Shown: positions 36,006-45,548 of the stretch, in pieces
How the letters are laid out: every line of letters begins with the position of its first letter
Position numbering within the stretch: the stretch's first letter is position 1
Origin: Noviherbaspirillum aerium
GTDB taxonomy: Bacteria; Pseudomonadota; Gammaproteobacteria; Burkholderiales; Burkholderiaceae_D
DNA: 64,000 nucleotides
Direction: 5' to 3'
Assembly: GCF_008929045.1 (NCBI RefSeq)
Contig: NZ_VFAH01000002.1
Coordinates: forward strand, 124,001-188,000
Translations under genes and position numbers: made by a program
The notes under the pieces: model-generated
The model's input: the letters and a program-made list of their open reading frames with translations, nothing else
The model's database searches: none
Told to the model about the DNA's origin: nothing

Positions 36006-37436
36006 TCAGGCTTCCTGCGCTTCCATGCTGGCCGTGATCAGCTGACCGAGGGTTGCCAGGGCCGCCTCCGTGCGCGCATCCCAGGGATGGCCGTAATTCA
36101 GCCGCAGGCAATGAGTGAAGCTGCGCTGTGCGGAGAACATCGGTCCCGGAGCGACGCTGATGCCGAGCGAAAGCGCCTGCCGATGGATTTCCAGCGTATT
36201 CACCTTGCCGGGCAGTTCTATCCACAGGAAGTAGCCGCCGCTCGGGCGGGTCGCCTTCGTGCCTTTCGGAAAATGCCGCACCATCGACTGCACCATGGCG
36301 CTCTGCTGCACCGACAGGGTATGGCGCAGTTGCCGCAGATGCTTGTCGTATCCGCCCTTGGCAAGGTAATCCGCCAGCGCCGCCTGCGCCGGCGCGGAAG
36401 CCGACAAGGTAGTCGTGACCTTTAGTCTTGCAACGGCCTGGGTGAATTTCCCCGCCGCCGCCCATCCGATCCGGTATCCCGGCGCAAGACATTTCGAAAA
36501 CGATGAGCAATGCATGACCAGGCCCTTGGTATCGAAGGCCTTGGCGGACGCCGGACGCTTGCTGCCGAAATACAGCTCGCCGTACACATCGTCCTCGATC
36601 AGCGGAACATCATGCGCATTGAGCAAGGCCACCAGCGCCTGCTTCTTTTCGTCGGACATCAGGCTGCCCAGCGGATTCTGGAAGTTGGTCATCAGCCAGC
36701 AGGCCTTCGGCGCGTGGCGCTCCAGCGCCAGCGCGAGCGCTTCGAGGTCGATGCCTTCGCGGGGATGGGTCGGCACCTCGATTGCCTTCAGGCCGATGCG
36801 TTCGAGCGCCTGCAGCGCCGCATAGAAGGTGGGCGATTCGATGATGACGCTGTCGCCCGGCCGCGCGACCGCCTGCAGGCAGAGATTGAGCGCTTCCAGC
36901 GCGCCGTTGGTGATGACGATCTCGTCGGTATGCACATGCAGTCCGTCGGCCAGGTAGCGCAGCGCGATCTGGCGGCGCAGGCCGGCATTGCCCGGCGCAA
37001 GATCATCGACCGTGCTCCACGGGTCCATTTCCTGCACGCACGCCGCCATCGAGCGCGCCAGCCGCTGCATCGGAAACAGCACCGGGCTGGGAAACGCCGA
37101 ACCCAGCGGCACCACATCCCGCGTCCTGATCGATTCAAGCACCTCGAATACCAGCTCGCTGACATCCACCGCCGTGGACTCGCCGATCGGGCGCGAAGCG
37201 AATTCCGGTTCCGGCGGCAGTGACCTGGCGCCCGCAATGACGTAGTAGCCGGAGCGCTCGCGCGCACGGATCAGGCCGCGCGCCTCGAGCAGGTAATACG
37301 CCTCGAACACGGTGGACGGGCTGATGCCCCTGCTGGTGCTGGCTTGCCGCACCGACGGCAGGCGGTCGCCGAGTTTCATGACGCCGGTCCGGATCGACTG
37401 CGCGATTTCCTCGGCAAGGGCTTCATAACGTTTCAT
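36006..37436 (-). CDS. MocR-type regulator: GntR HTH fused to PLP aminotransferase fold
   Basis: A 476-residue protein. Residues 1-70 form a GntR winged helix (YEALAEEIAQSIRTGVMKLG, LPSVRQASTSRGISPSTVFEAYYLL). Residues about 105-470 are an aminotransferase class I fold with NFQNPLG, EDDVYGELYFG and the PLP-binding Lys in SSFSKCLAPGYRIGW. MocR proteins use PLP or an amino compound as effector; PdxR and GabR are known examples. The ATG at 37436 starts the HTH exactly; the frame reads on to 37934 without similarity. The target is not evident, as the usual divergent target gene is absent: the upstream neighbour is on the same strand. Confidence 0.9.
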   Translation of the reverse strand: MKRYEALAEEIAQSIRTGVMKLGDRLPSVRQASTSRGISPSTVFEAYYLLEARGLIRARERSGYYVIAGARSLPPEPEFASRPIGESTAVDVSELVFEVLESIRTRDVVPLGSAFPSPVLFPMQRLARSMAACVQEMDPWSTVDDLAPGNAGLRRQIALRYLADGLHVHTDEIVITNGALEALNLCLQAVARPGDSVIIESPTFYAALQALERIGLKAIEVPTHPREGIDLEALALALERHAPKACWLMTNFQNPLGSLMSDEKKQALVALLNAHDVPLIEDDVYGELYFGSKRPASAKAFDTKGLVMHCSSFSKCLAPGYRIGWAAAGKFTQAVARLKVTTTLSASAPAQAALADYLAKGGYDKHLRQLRHTLSVQQSAMVQSMVRHFPKGTKATRPSGGYFLWIELPGKVNTLEIHRQALSLGISVAPGPMFSAQRSFTHCLRLNYGHPWDARTEAALATLGQLITASMEAQEA

Positions 37437-37552
37437 GAGATGGATTTTCCGGTGCACATCACGATACTGTACGCCATCCGGCCGCATCCCTTCCCGGTCC
37501 TGGTCCGCACCCGCGACCGCGGCGCCCTGGCCGGACTGTCCCGACGACCCCG

Positions 37553-37768
37553 TCAAGGAACGACGGCGCTGACGACCGCCAGCAGGATGCCGATGAAGAT
37601 TGCCGTCCCGATCAAGCCGGCGGCAATCACGTAGACCGGATTCAATCCGCCGGCCGCATCCTCCTCGAAGTCCTTCCTTCGGCGCAGGCCGATGAAGGAC
37701 CAGGCAATGGCGATCATCGTATTCAGGAAAGACCGCTTCGCGGGAGCCCCGCTGTGTTCCTTGGACAT
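37553..37768 (-). CDS. DUF2970 membrane protein
   Basis: A 71-residue protein: a cytosolic part with FLNTMIAIAWSFIGLRRRKD, the DUF2970 signature, then one C-terminal transmembrane helix (VYVIAAGLIGTAIFIGILLAVV). GAGGT before the ATG at 37768 fixes the start. In betaproteobacteria DUF2970 genes commonly lie beside cysI. Here it follows the DUF934 gene by 41 bp and probably belongs to the sulfite reductase operon. Function unknown. Confidence 0.85.
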   Translation of the reverse strand: MSKEHSGAPAKRSFLNTMIAIAWSFIGLRRRKDFEEDAAGGLNPVYVIAAGLIGTAIFIGILLAVVSAVVP

Positions 37769-37809
37769 GTGTACCTCGAGATAGTGAATTTGACGATGGC
37801 TTGCCCGGG

Positions 37810-38331
37810 TCAATCGTGGCGCCGGCGAAACAGCGGCAGCGGTTCATCGACCGCGCCCTGGTACGTGACGGAGTAATGTCCGAAGCTGAGGATCGCATCG
37901 TGAATATCCTTGTCCGCCCGCACCGCGAAGGCATCGAATCCGCAGCGGCGCAGGTAGTTGAGCTGGTCGCGCAGCACGTCGCCGACGGCGCGCAGTTCGC
38001 CTTTCCATGCGTATCTTGAGCGCAGCAGCGTGGCGATGCTGTATCCGCGGCCGTCCCGGAATGTCGGAAAATCGACGGCGATGATTTCCAGTGTTTCCAG
38101 CGCTTTCAGCGTTTTCAATTGCAGCATCAGCGGTTCAAAGTCGTCATCCGGCGCGATCCACACCGCGCGCACGGCGTCATGCCGTCCCTCGCCGAGCGCA
38201 TCGCGAAATGCGGGCAGGGAGACGATGCGCTTTGGCGAGGCGGCATCGAGGTCGTTTTCAGTCCTGATGAGGCTCCATTCGTCATCGACGATCCTGGGCA
38301 CGCCATCGACAAGCTTGATGATGTTCGGCAT
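37810..38331 (-). CDS. DUF934 protein linked to sulfite reduction
   Basis: A 173-residue protein of the DUF934 family, which occurs almost always next to cysI-type sulfite reductases in proteobacteria lacking CysJ. RGYSIATLLRSRYAWKGELR and VLRDQLNYLRRCGFDAFAVR are the conserved core. AAGGAAA precedes the ATG at 38331, which is 11 bp after the cysI stop. A role in electron supply to CysI has been suggested from context; no biochemical function is certain. Confidence 0.88.
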   Translation of the reverse strand: MPNIIKLVDGVPRIVDDEWSLIRTENDLDAASPKRIVSLPAFRDALGEGRHDAVRAVWIAPDDDFEPLMLQLKTLKALETLEIIAVDFPTFRDGRGYSIATLLRSRYAWKGELRAVGDVLRDQLNYLRRCGFDAFAVRADKDIHDAILSFGHYSVTYQGAVDEPLPLFRRRHD

Positions 38332-38342
38332 GGGTTTCCTTG

Positions 38343-40031
38343 TCACTCGGCGGTTTCAGCCTGGCGATATACGCCGGCCTTGAAGGCTTCGATGCCGATG
38401 CGGCTGACCGTATCAATGAACGGTTCATCGGCGATGCGGTGCCTGCAATACGTATCGACAATGCGCTCGATCACTCCCGGCATCTCTTCGGCGCGGAAGG
38501 AAGGTCCGATCACCTTGCCGAGCGCCGAACGGTTGCCCTGCGCTCCGCCGATGGTGACCTGGTACCACTCCTCGCCATCCTTGTCGACGCCGAGCACGCC
38601 GATATTGCCCATGTGGTGATGGCCGCAGGCATTGATGCAGCCGGAGATATTCAGCGACAGGTTGCCCAGGTCGCACAGGTAATCGAGGTCGTCGAAGCGC
38701 TGCGCGATCGCCGCGGCGACCGGAAGCGACCTGGCATTGGCCAGCGAGCAGTAGTCGCCGCCGGGACAGGCAATCATGTCGGTCAGCAGGCCGAGGTTCG
38801 GCGTGGCGAGCCCCTGCTGCAGCGCCTTCTGCCACAGCGCATGGAGGTCGCGCGTGCGGACATCCGGCAGGATGACATTCTGTTCATGCGCGATACGGAT
38901 CTCGCCGAAGCCGAATTCCTCCGCCCAAGTCGCGATGTGTTCCATCTGTTCCGCGGTCACATCGCCGGGAGGCGTAGCGGCGCCGGGCTTGGTGGAAAGC
39001 GTGACCGACGCATAGCCGGGCATCTTGTGCTCGCGCACATTTCTTTTCAACCACTGTGCGAAGCGCTTGTTATCGTGACGATCCCGTGCAAGCCCAGGAT
39101 CTTCCGCAGCATGGTCCGCGTGATCAACATCGCTTGCATAGCCCTCCTGCAGGAAGAACCGCGCAACACGTTCGTATTCCGCTTCGGTCAGGGTTGCGGG
39201 CCCGTCCTTGAGGTGTTGCCATTCCTGCTCCACCTCGGCGGCGAACGCTTCCGCGCCTATCGCCTTGACCAGGATCTTGATGCGCGCCTTGTATTTGTTG
39301 TCCCTGCGGCCATACCGGTTATAGACGCGCAGAATGGCTTCCACATACGACAGCAGATGCTGCCAGGGCAAGGCATCGCGGATCAGGGTACTGAGCATGG
39401 GCGTGCGGCCGAGGCCGCCGCCGGCATGAACGCGCAGCCGCTTTTCTCCGTCGGCATCCCGGTAGAGATAAATGCCGACATCATGCATCCTCACCGCCGC
39501 GCGGTCTTCTTCGGACGAGGAAATGGCTATCTTGAACTTGCGCGGGAGGAAAGCGAACTCCGGATTGAGGGTCGACCACTGGCGCAGGATTTCGGCCAGC
39601 GGCCGGGGATCGAGGATTTCATCCTTTGCCACGCCGGCGAATTGCTCGGTCGTGATATTGCGCACGCAGTTGCCGGAGGTCTGGATGGCATGCATCTCGA
39701 CCGTGGCAAGTTTTTCCAGGATATCCGGAGCGTCTTCCAGGCGGATCCAGTTGTACTGGATGTTCTGGCGCGTCGTGAAGTGTCCGTAGCCGCGATCGTA
39801 ATTGCGGGCGATATGGGCGAGCATGCGCATCTGCGCCGAAGACAGCACGCCGTAGGGAATGGCTACCCGCAGCATATAGGCATGCTTTTGCATGTAAAGG
39901 CCGTTCTGCAGGCGCAGCGGCAGGAATTCCTCTTCCGACAGCGCGCCCGACAGCCTGCGCCTGACCTGGTCGCGGAACTCCTCCGTGCGCTCCCTTACCA
40001 GGACCGCATCATTCTCATCGTATCGATACAT
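38343..40031 (-). CDS. cysI: Sulfite reductase hemoprotein subunit (nitrite/sulfite reductase)
   Basis: A 562-residue siroheme-[4Fe-4S] enzyme. Two nitrite/sulfite reductase ferredoxin-like halves are visible (GHFTTRQNIQYNWI near residue 85-100; KPGAATPPGDVTAEQ-type second half). The cluster ligands are in ACPGGDYCSLA (C-x5-C) and NISGCINACGHHHMG (C-x3-C). It reduces sulfite to sulfide with six electrons in cysteine biosynthesis. GGTGGAG precedes the ATG. Transcript order is cysI, DUF934, DUF2970; the APS/PAPS reductase and sulfate adenylyltransferase genes that usually follow in Burkholderiales are not here. CysJ is also absent, so the electron donor is another protein. Confidence 0.93.
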   Translation of the reverse strand: MYRYDENDAVLVRERTEEFRDQVRRRLSGALSEEEFLPLRLQNGLYMQKHAYMLRVAIPYGVLSSAQMRMLAHIARNYDRGYGHFTTRQNIQYNWIRLEDAPDILEKLATVEMHAIQTSGNCVRNITTEQFAGVAKDEILDPRPLAEILRQWSTLNPEFAFLPRKFKIAISSSEEDRAAVRMHDVGIYLYRDADGEKRLRVHAGGGLGRTPMLSTLIRDALPWQHLLSYVEAILRVYNRYGRRDNKYKARIKILVKAIGAEAFAAEVEQEWQHLKDGPATLTEAEYERVARFFLQEGYASDVDHADHAAEDPGLARDRHDNKRFAQWLKRNVREHKMPGYASVTLSTKPGAATPPGDVTAEQMEHIATWAEEFGFGEIRIAHEQNVILPDVRTRDLHALWQKALQQGLATPNLGLLTDMIACPGGDYCSLANARSLPVAAAIAQRFDDLDYLCDLGNLSLNISGCINACGHHHMGNIGVLGVDKDGEEWYQVTIGGAQGNRSALGKVIGPSFRAEEMPGVIERIVDTYCRHRIADEPFIDTVSRIGIEAFKAGVYRQAETAE

Positions 40032-40362
40032 TTCTCCACCTGATCGCTATGTCGGCAATACCTCGGCCGGATGCAAGGATTGTCCGGTGTTGCGGGCTCC
40101 GGTAACAGAATCAGACGTAAGAAAAAAAACCATATCAGATAGCCCGCACATCACGATGGCAATGCCGCTTTCCACTCGGATGCATGGCCACCCAGGCGGC
40201 AATGCCGGTGCAGCAGCCGTTTCCCGGAATTCTCACGGAACAGATGTCAACTGATATGCAAAAACGCGTCGCGACTGCTACTGTTCTGCATGGGATCCGG
40301 CAAGCAGAATACCGGCATTGGTTTCCACTTTTTCCAGAGCGGTTTCACCCGGAAATGTCCCG
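40032..40362. promoter_or_regulatory. Divergent region cysI / cytochrome c with CATATCAG inverted half-sites
   Basis: A 331-bp region without a gene. CATATCAG (40131-40138) and its inverse CTGATATG (40251-40258) lie about 100 and 220 bp before cysI. An eight-A tract is at 40122-40129. The half-site resembles the one upstream of metN, which suggests a shared sulfur regulator of the CysB type. No -35/-10 pair is convincing. Confidence 0.35.
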
Positions 40363-41133
40363 ATGAATAACAATCAATGTAAAACGCGCTGGCCATGCCG
40401 TTCGTCCCATTCCCGGCCGGCATTCCTGACCATGCTGGTGACGGCGGCACTGGCCTCTTCCATTGCCGCCGCCGCGCCTTCCGCACGGCCGCAGCCCGGC
40501 CAGGTCGCCGACACCATCGCGCAACGTGCGCTTGCCTGCGCGGCCTGCCATGGCAAGGAAGGAAGGGCAACCCGCGACGGTTTCTTTCCGCGCATCGCCG
40601 GCAAGCCGGCAGGCTACCTGTACAACCAGCTGGTCAACTTCCGCGAGGGCCGCCGCCAGTATCCCCTGATGACTTACATGGTGGCGCATCTGTCGGACGA
40701 GTATCTGATGGAGATGGCGCAGTATTTCTCGGACCTGCATCCGCCCTATCCGGCGCCGCAGGCCGCATCGCTTCCGCCAGCGGTGCTGGAGCGCGGGCGT
40801 GCTCTCGTCATGTCCGGCGATGCTTCCAAAGGCATCCCCGCGTGCATTGCCTGCCATGGCCCGCAGCTTGGCGGCGTGCTTCCCGCCATTCCCGGCCTGC
40901 TCGGCCTTCCGCGCGACTATCTCAATTCCCAGTTCGGCGCCTGGAAGACCGGTGCGCGCCGCGCCGCCGCGCCGGACTGCATGGCAGAAATCAGCCGGCA
41001 GTTGAGCCCGGAAGACATTGGCGCGGTCTCGGCCTGGCTGGCTTCCCGGCCGGTTCCGGAAAGGTCCACGCCGGCACCGGCATCCGCCCTCCCAGTCAAG
41101 CTGCCGCTTCCCTGCGGCAGCGCACCGCAATGA
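40363..41133 (+). CDS. Di-heme cytochrome c (c4-like), periplasmic
   Basis: A 256-residue protein from the ATG at 40363, with a signal peptide (AFLTMLVTAALASSIAAAAP). Two haem-binding motifs are present: CAACH in the first half (CAACHGKEGRAT) and CIACH in the second (CIACHGPQLGGV), each with a distal Met candidate (PLMTYMVAHL in the first half). The tandem class I arrangement resembles cytochrome c4. It lies 13 bp before a tri-heme cytochrome gene, and the two probably pass electrons from a periplasmic dehydrogenase to the oxidase. No dehydrogenase gene is in the same operon. Confidence 0.88.
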   Translation: MNNNQCKTRWPCRSSHSRPAFLTMLVTAALASSIAAAAPSARPQPGQVADTIAQRALACAACHGKEGRATRDGFFPRIAGKPAGYLYNQLVNFREGRRQYPLMTYMVAHLSDEYLMEMAQYFSDLHPPYPAPQAASLPPAVLERGRALVMSGDASKGIPACIACHGPQLGGVLPAIPGLLGLPRDYLNSQFGAWKTGARRAAAPDCMAEISRQLSPEDIGAVSAWLASRPVPERSTPAPASALPVKLPLPCGSAPQ

Positions 41134-41146
41134 ACGGGGCCGTCTC

Positions 41147-42442
41147 ATGAAACGCATTGTTCTTCTTATCATCGCCCTTGTCTTCCTCGCGCCCGCCGCG
41201 ATCATCGGCTTCCAGATACTGCATGAGCCGGAAACCGGCCGGCCGCCGGTCGCCGCCAATGTCATCGACGTCCGGGAGCAGGCGGCACGCGGAGAGTATC
41301 TCGCCAAGGCGGGCAATTGCATGGCCTGCCATACCACCCGCGGAGGCAACGCCTATGCCGGCGGCCGTGCGATTGCGACGCCGTTCGGAAGCATCTATTC
41401 ATCCAACATCACGCCCGACCCGGAAACCGGCATCGGCCGGTGGACATCGGACGATTTCTGGCGCGCCATCCATCATGGCAAATCGAAGGATGGACGTTTC
41501 CTGTATCCGGCCTTTCCCTATCCGAATTACACCAGGGTGACCAGGGAAGATGCCGATGCCATGCATGCCTATTTCAAGACGATCGCGCCGGTGCGGCAGG
41601 CGAACAGGGAGCATGACCTGCGCTTTCCTTACAACCAGCGCATCCTGCTGGCCTTCTGGCGTACCCTCTATTTCACGCCTGGCGTGCATGAGGCGCAGCC
41701 AGGCCGAAGCGCGGAATGGAACCGGGGGAAATACCTGGTGCAGGGGCTTGGGCATTGCAGCGCATGCCACACCAGCCGCAATGCGCTTGGAGGCAGCAGC
41801 AGCGATGATCTCGCGGGAGGCATGATACCCATGCTGAACTGGCATGCATCGTCGCTGTCCGCGGGACCGGGATCGGCGCTGGAAGAATGGAACCGGGACG
41901 ACATCGCCGATCTGCTGAAGACCGGCGTATCGCGGCGCGGCGCGGTGTTCGGGCCGATGGCCGAAGTCGTCGGCGGCAGCCTGCAGCACTTGTCGGACCC
42001 GGACATACAGGCCATGGCGAGCTACCTGGCATCGGCGCCGCAAACCGCAGTCGCACCGGTCGCACCGGTCGCGGCGGCAAGGCAGGTTCCGGGCGATATC
42101 GAGGCGGTCCTGAAGCAAGGCGGCGCACTGTATGACAAGCATTGCGTCGAGTGCCACAAGGCGGACGGCAAGGGTGCGCCGCCGGCCTATCCTCCGCTGG
42201 CGGGCAACCGTTCCCTGGCGGCACAGCCGGCGGTCAATCCGATCCGGATTGTAATCAATGGCGGCTATTCGCCGGCTACCGGGGGCAATCCCAGGCCGTA
42301 TGGCATGCCGCCCTTCGGCACCGCGTTGAATGACACGGAGGTAGCTGCAGTGGTTTCCTATATCCGCATGACATGGGGTAATGACGGCGGCCCGGTATCG
42401 GCCATCGAAGTCGGGCGCTTCCGCGGTGCGCCGCTCGAATGA
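41147..42442 (+). CDS. Membrane-anchored tri-heme cytochrome c
   Basis: A 431-residue protein with an N-terminal anchor (IVLLIIALVFLAPAAIIGF) and three CxxCH motifs (CMACHTT near residue 58, CSACHTS near 205, CVECHKA near 345). This is the organisation of the cytochrome subunit of alcohol, gluconate or aldehyde dehydrogenases (AdhB type), in which three class I domains carry electrons to ubiquinone or an oxidase. The ATG at 41147 is preferred over upstream in-frame starts because it begins the anchor. The catalytic partner is not adjacent; the periplasmic PaoABC aldehyde oxidoreductase encoded about 10 kb away is one candidate (inference). Confidence 0.9.
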   Translation: MKRIVLLIIALVFLAPAAIIGFQILHEPETGRPPVAANVIDVREQAARGEYLAKAGNCMACHTTRGGNAYAGGRAIATPFGSIYSSNITPDPETGIGRWTSDDFWRAIHHGKSKDGRFLYPAFPYPNYTRVTREDADAMHAYFKTIAPVRQANREHDLRFPYNQRILLAFWRTLYFTPGVHEAQPGRSAEWNRGKYLVQGLGHCSACHTSRNALGGSSSDDLAGGMIPMLNWHASSLSAGPGSALEEWNRDDIADLLKTGVSRRGAVFGPMAEVVGGSLQHLSDPDIQAMASYLASAPQTAVAPVAPVAAARQVPGDIEAVLKQGGALYDKHCVECHKADGKGAPPAYPPLAGNRSLAAQPAVNPIRIVINGGYSPATGGNPRPYGMPPFGTALNDTEVAAVVSYIRMTWGNDGGPVSAIEVGRFRGAPLE

Positions 42443-42522
42443 GCGGTGCTGGTTGCCAGAGCCTGTTTGCACTTCATTCGGGAGTGCGAAGTGCGAAGCG
42501 GAAATGCGAAGTGTGAGCAGGC

Positions 42523-45234
42523 CTAGCCTGGCATCTCCAGGGCGAATGCGGCCTGCCTTTCGGACGGCGGCAGCGGACGCGCGATGAAAAAGCCCTGGAT
42601 CTCGTCGCAGCGCAGCGCCGTGAGGTGCCGCACCTGGTCCGCCGTCTCGACACCCTCGGCTACTACCTTCATTCCCAGGGAATGAGCCATGGTAATGATG
42701 GCGGTATAGAACACATTGCTCGCTTCATTCGAACCGAGGCGCGCCGTGAACGCCTTGTCGACCTTGAGCGTATCGAAGTCGAGTTCCTGAAGCTGCGCCA
42801 GCGAGGAATACCCGGTGCCGAAATCATCGACCAGCAGCTTCACGCCCATCCGCTGCATGGCGGCAAGCACTTCGCATACCTCCTGGCTGCTGGCCATCAT
42901 CGAGGATTCGGTAAGTTCTATCTCCACCAGGTGCGCATTCACCTGATGACGCTTGAGCGCCGCGGAAAGCGTGGCGGCGATATCCGTGCTCGTGAACTGG
43001 CGCGCCGATACATTGATCGATACCGGCACGATTTCGCGGCCATGCTTGAGCCAGTAGGCCAGCTGGGCGCATACCTTGTCGATCACCTGCTCGCCCAGCT
43101 GGACGATCAGCCCGGTTTCCTCGGCCAGCGGAATGAAGGCCTGCGGTTCGATGACGCCGTGCTCGGGATGCGCCCAGCGCACCAGCGCTTCCATGCTTGA
43201 CATTCTCCCGGAGGCGAGGTGAATGCGGGGCTGATAGTAGACGATGAACTGGCTATGTTCCAAAGCATGCCGGAGCTCGGCCTCGGTCTGGTGCCTGCGC
43301 TGGACCGATTCGGAAAACTGCACGTCGAAATAACGATAGTTGCGTTTGCCGTTCATCTTGACCGCATACATCGCCATGTCGGCGTGATTCATGAGCGTGT
43401 CGGCATCCATGCCGTCGTCCGGAAACACGCTGATGCCGATGGAAGTCCCCACCGAATGCGTTCCCTGCGACAGGCGGAACGGCGTTTCGAAGGAATGCAG
43501 GATGCGCTGCGCGACGTGGCCGGCATCGGCCTTGTGCATCATCTTTTCGGTGACGACGACGAATTCGTCGCCGCCGATGCGCGCCACGATATCGTGCGGC
43601 CGCACCGCTTCCTGCAGGCGCCTGCCGGCGTTGCGCAGCAGTTCATCGCCAATCTCGTGTCCCATCGTGTCGTTGACCGCCTTGAAGCCATCGAGGTCGA
43701 TGAACAGCAGCGCCAGCATCTGCTTCGACGTCTTCGCCGCGGCAAGCGCATCCGGCAGGTACTGCTTCAGCCAGTGCCGGTTGGGCAGCCGGGTCAGCGC
43801 GTCTTCGCTTCCGATTCTCTCCAGTTCCGCCACATGCGCCTTCGCCTGGCTGATATCGCGGATGGTGACGGCCAGATCGCCGTCCGGGCGGCTGATGGAA
43901 AGCTGCAGCCAGTCGGCGGCCACCGCGCGGACCTTGCGGGCATCGATTTCCCGTTCGAGATGGCGCTTTTCATACGCGGCGCGCAGCAGCCGGTTCAGCT
44001 CCTTTGCGTCGGTGGACGAGTAGATCGAGGAAATGGACAAGCCGATCAGTTCCCCGCGCCGGTATTTCATGATGCGGGCGCCCTGTTCGTTACAGTCGAT
44101 CACCCTGAAGTCGGCTATGTTTCCATCATCGTCCCACTGCGGCCGCATGATGAAGAAACCGTCGTTGCCCCGCTCCGTCGCGGTCCGGTAGGTATCATGC
44201 AGCTGCTTGAGCTGCTGCTTTCTCCAGGAAAGCCTGGCCAGGCTCAATGAGGCGAGCAGCGCAAAGAGGGACAGGGCAACCGAGGCGACGGCGCCGTGCA
44301 TGATCGTTTCGGCATTTGCCTTGGCAACGGCGGATAGCGCATCTTGCTGGTCCATGCCGGCAACCGCGATCATCGCGTATCGCTCGGTTGCCTGCCATCC
44401 CAGGTAACGGGAACGCCCATCGTTGAAATACTTTCCGCCGTCCAGGATCGTCGTGCCGGTCGGCGCGTCGATCGGCGGCGCCTCCGTGATGACTTCCGAC
44501 GGGGGGGTATGCACCTGGTCGCCGATTCTGGCAACGCGTACCTGCCTGTCCGTGCCGAGAATGGCAAGCAGGCCATGACGTCCCAGGCTGAGCTGGTCGT
44601 AGCCCGTGATGAAATATTCGGGCACGACCGAAATGATGACGATGCCCGCGAAACCACCGTCTTCGGCAATGAGTTTTCTTGAAAAGTGCGTGACCGTTTG
44701 CTTGCTCAGCATGCCGTAACGGGGGCGGCCGATGAACAGTTCATCGCTGCCGGAGGAAGTCTGCGCAAGAAAGTAGGTTTCCTCGCCGACATTGAACGGT
44801 TCATTGACCGGGAGCGTACTTGTAAGGATGTCGCCATCGGCACTGGCAAGGGATACGTAAAGCCCGATCCTGGTGGGAAATGGCCCTGTAGATCCCGAAT
44901 CGCCCAAGGCCGACAGATCGAGTTTGCCGCCCGACATCTTCCAGCCGTGCCGGATGTAGAGACACAACTGATCGATGGCATCAATGGTCTTGGACAAATG
45001 GCCCGCATACGATGTTGCAAGAATCTCTGCTTCGCGAAGGGCTGAAGCCTCGGCACTCTTCCTGTCCTGCGCGAGGTTGGACAAGAGGTAACTCCAGGCG
45101 ATAGTGCCGATGATGAGAACCAGTGCAAGCCAGACAGCAAGAAAAGGAAGGCTGAAGCGCATGAACCGTTGATCCTCCACTCCCGGAAGCAGGGCGGAGA
45201 CATCGGCGTCTGGACTGGATGGCTTGAGTGGCAT
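42523..45234 (-). CDS. Membrane Cache-PAS-GGDEF-EAL c-di-GMP protein
   Basis: About 903 residues. A transmembrane helix (about 25-48) and a second near 300-320 enclose a periplasmic Cache-type sensor domain (LYVSLASADGDILTSTLPVN). A PAS domain (about 335-450), a GGDEF domain (about 465-625, motif IGGDEF, RPHD I-site) and an EAL domain (about 635-890, EALVRW) follow. EAL residues are intact (NVS, ELTES, DDFGTGYSSL, KVDKAF, AEGVET, QGFF), so it could both make and degrade c-di-GMP. The ATG at 45234 is preceded by GGGAAA; an upstream in-frame ATG at 45279 has no support. It is convergent with the tri-heme cytochrome gene. Confidence 0.91.
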   Translation of the reverse strand: MPLKPSSPDADVSALLPGVEDQRFMRFSLPFLAVWLALVLIIGTIAWSYLLSNLAQDRKSAEASALREAEILATSYAGHLSKTIDAIDQLCLYIRHGWKMSGGKLDLSALGDSGSTGPFPTRIGLYVSLASADGDILTSTLPVNEPFNVGEETYFLAQTSSGSDELFIGRPRYGMLSKQTVTHFSRKLIAEDGGFAGIVIISVVPEYFITGYDQLSLGRHGLLAILGTDRQVRVARIGDQVHTPPSEVITEAPPIDAPTGTTILDGGKYFNDGRSRYLGWQATERYAMIAVAGMDQQDALSAVAKANAETIMHGAVASVALSLFALLASLSLARLSWRKQQLKQLHDTYRTATERGNDGFFIMRPQWDDDGNIADFRVIDCNEQGARIMKYRRGELIGLSISSIYSSTDAKELNRLLRAAYEKRHLEREIDARKVRAVAADWLQLSISRPDGDLAVTIRDISQAKAHVAELERIGSEDALTRLPNRHWLKQYLPDALAAAKTSKQMLALLFIDLDGFKAVNDTMGHEIGDELLRNAGRRLQEAVRPHDIVARIGGDEFVVVTEKMMHKADAGHVAQRILHSFETPFRLSQGTHSVGTSIGISVFPDDGMDADTLMNHADMAMYAVKMNGKRNYRYFDVQFSESVQRRHQTEAELRHALEHSQFIVYYQPRIHLASGRMSSMEALVRWAHPEHGVIEPQAFIPLAEETGLIVQLGEQVIDKVCAQLAYWLKHGREIVPVSINVSARQFTSTDIAATLSAALKRHQVNAHLVEIELTESSMMASSQEVCEVLAAMQRMGVKLLVDDFGTGYSSLAQLQELDFDTLKVDKAFTARLGSNEASNVFYTAIITMAHSLGMKVVAEGVETADQVRHLTALRCDEIQGFFIARPLPPSERQAAFALEMPG

Positions 45235-45486
45235 GCATTTTCCCAGTGCAGTTGCTGCATTGAGGACGGCATATGTCATCCGGGAATCATGATGGATGAA
45301 GCGGACTTCCGACTGCCTGCAGGAAAAATCTCCTATATTGCCGTAGTGATTCGCCAGGATGATTCGATAAGTTCGATTGTCTGGCGGCGGGAAGTTTAGT
45401 CTCTGCGGAAAGTCAATCTCATGCGAATGGCATAGACATAAGCCCGCACTGTTCCGATGCCCGGCAGTACTTTCCAGCCGGGGAGA

Positions 45487-45518
45487 AAACAAGCCGCCGG
45501 CACTATCTTGCCGGCGGC
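45487..45518 (-). terminator. Rho-independent terminator after metQ
   Basis: On the minus strand GCCGCCGGCA, a 6-nt loop and TGCCGGCGGC form a 10-bp stem (45493-45518) followed by TTGTTTTC. It lies about 60 bp after the metQ stop and ends the metNIQ transcript. Confidence 0.8.
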
Positions 45519-45548
45519 CGATGATACGCGCGTTCCGTTCAGAACTTC

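Noticed and set aside
38340-40043. A 567-codon open frame antisense to cysI
   Set aside because: Same effect of GC-rich codon bias; no ribosome-binding site or domain, and the other strand encodes a complete CysI.
42469-42494. GCACTTC/GAAGTGC stem between the tri-heme cytochrome and the Cache-GGDEF-EAL gene
   Set aside because: Only a 7-bp stem with a 12-nt loop and no T run, within local GTGCGAAG-type repeats; not enough to call a terminator.
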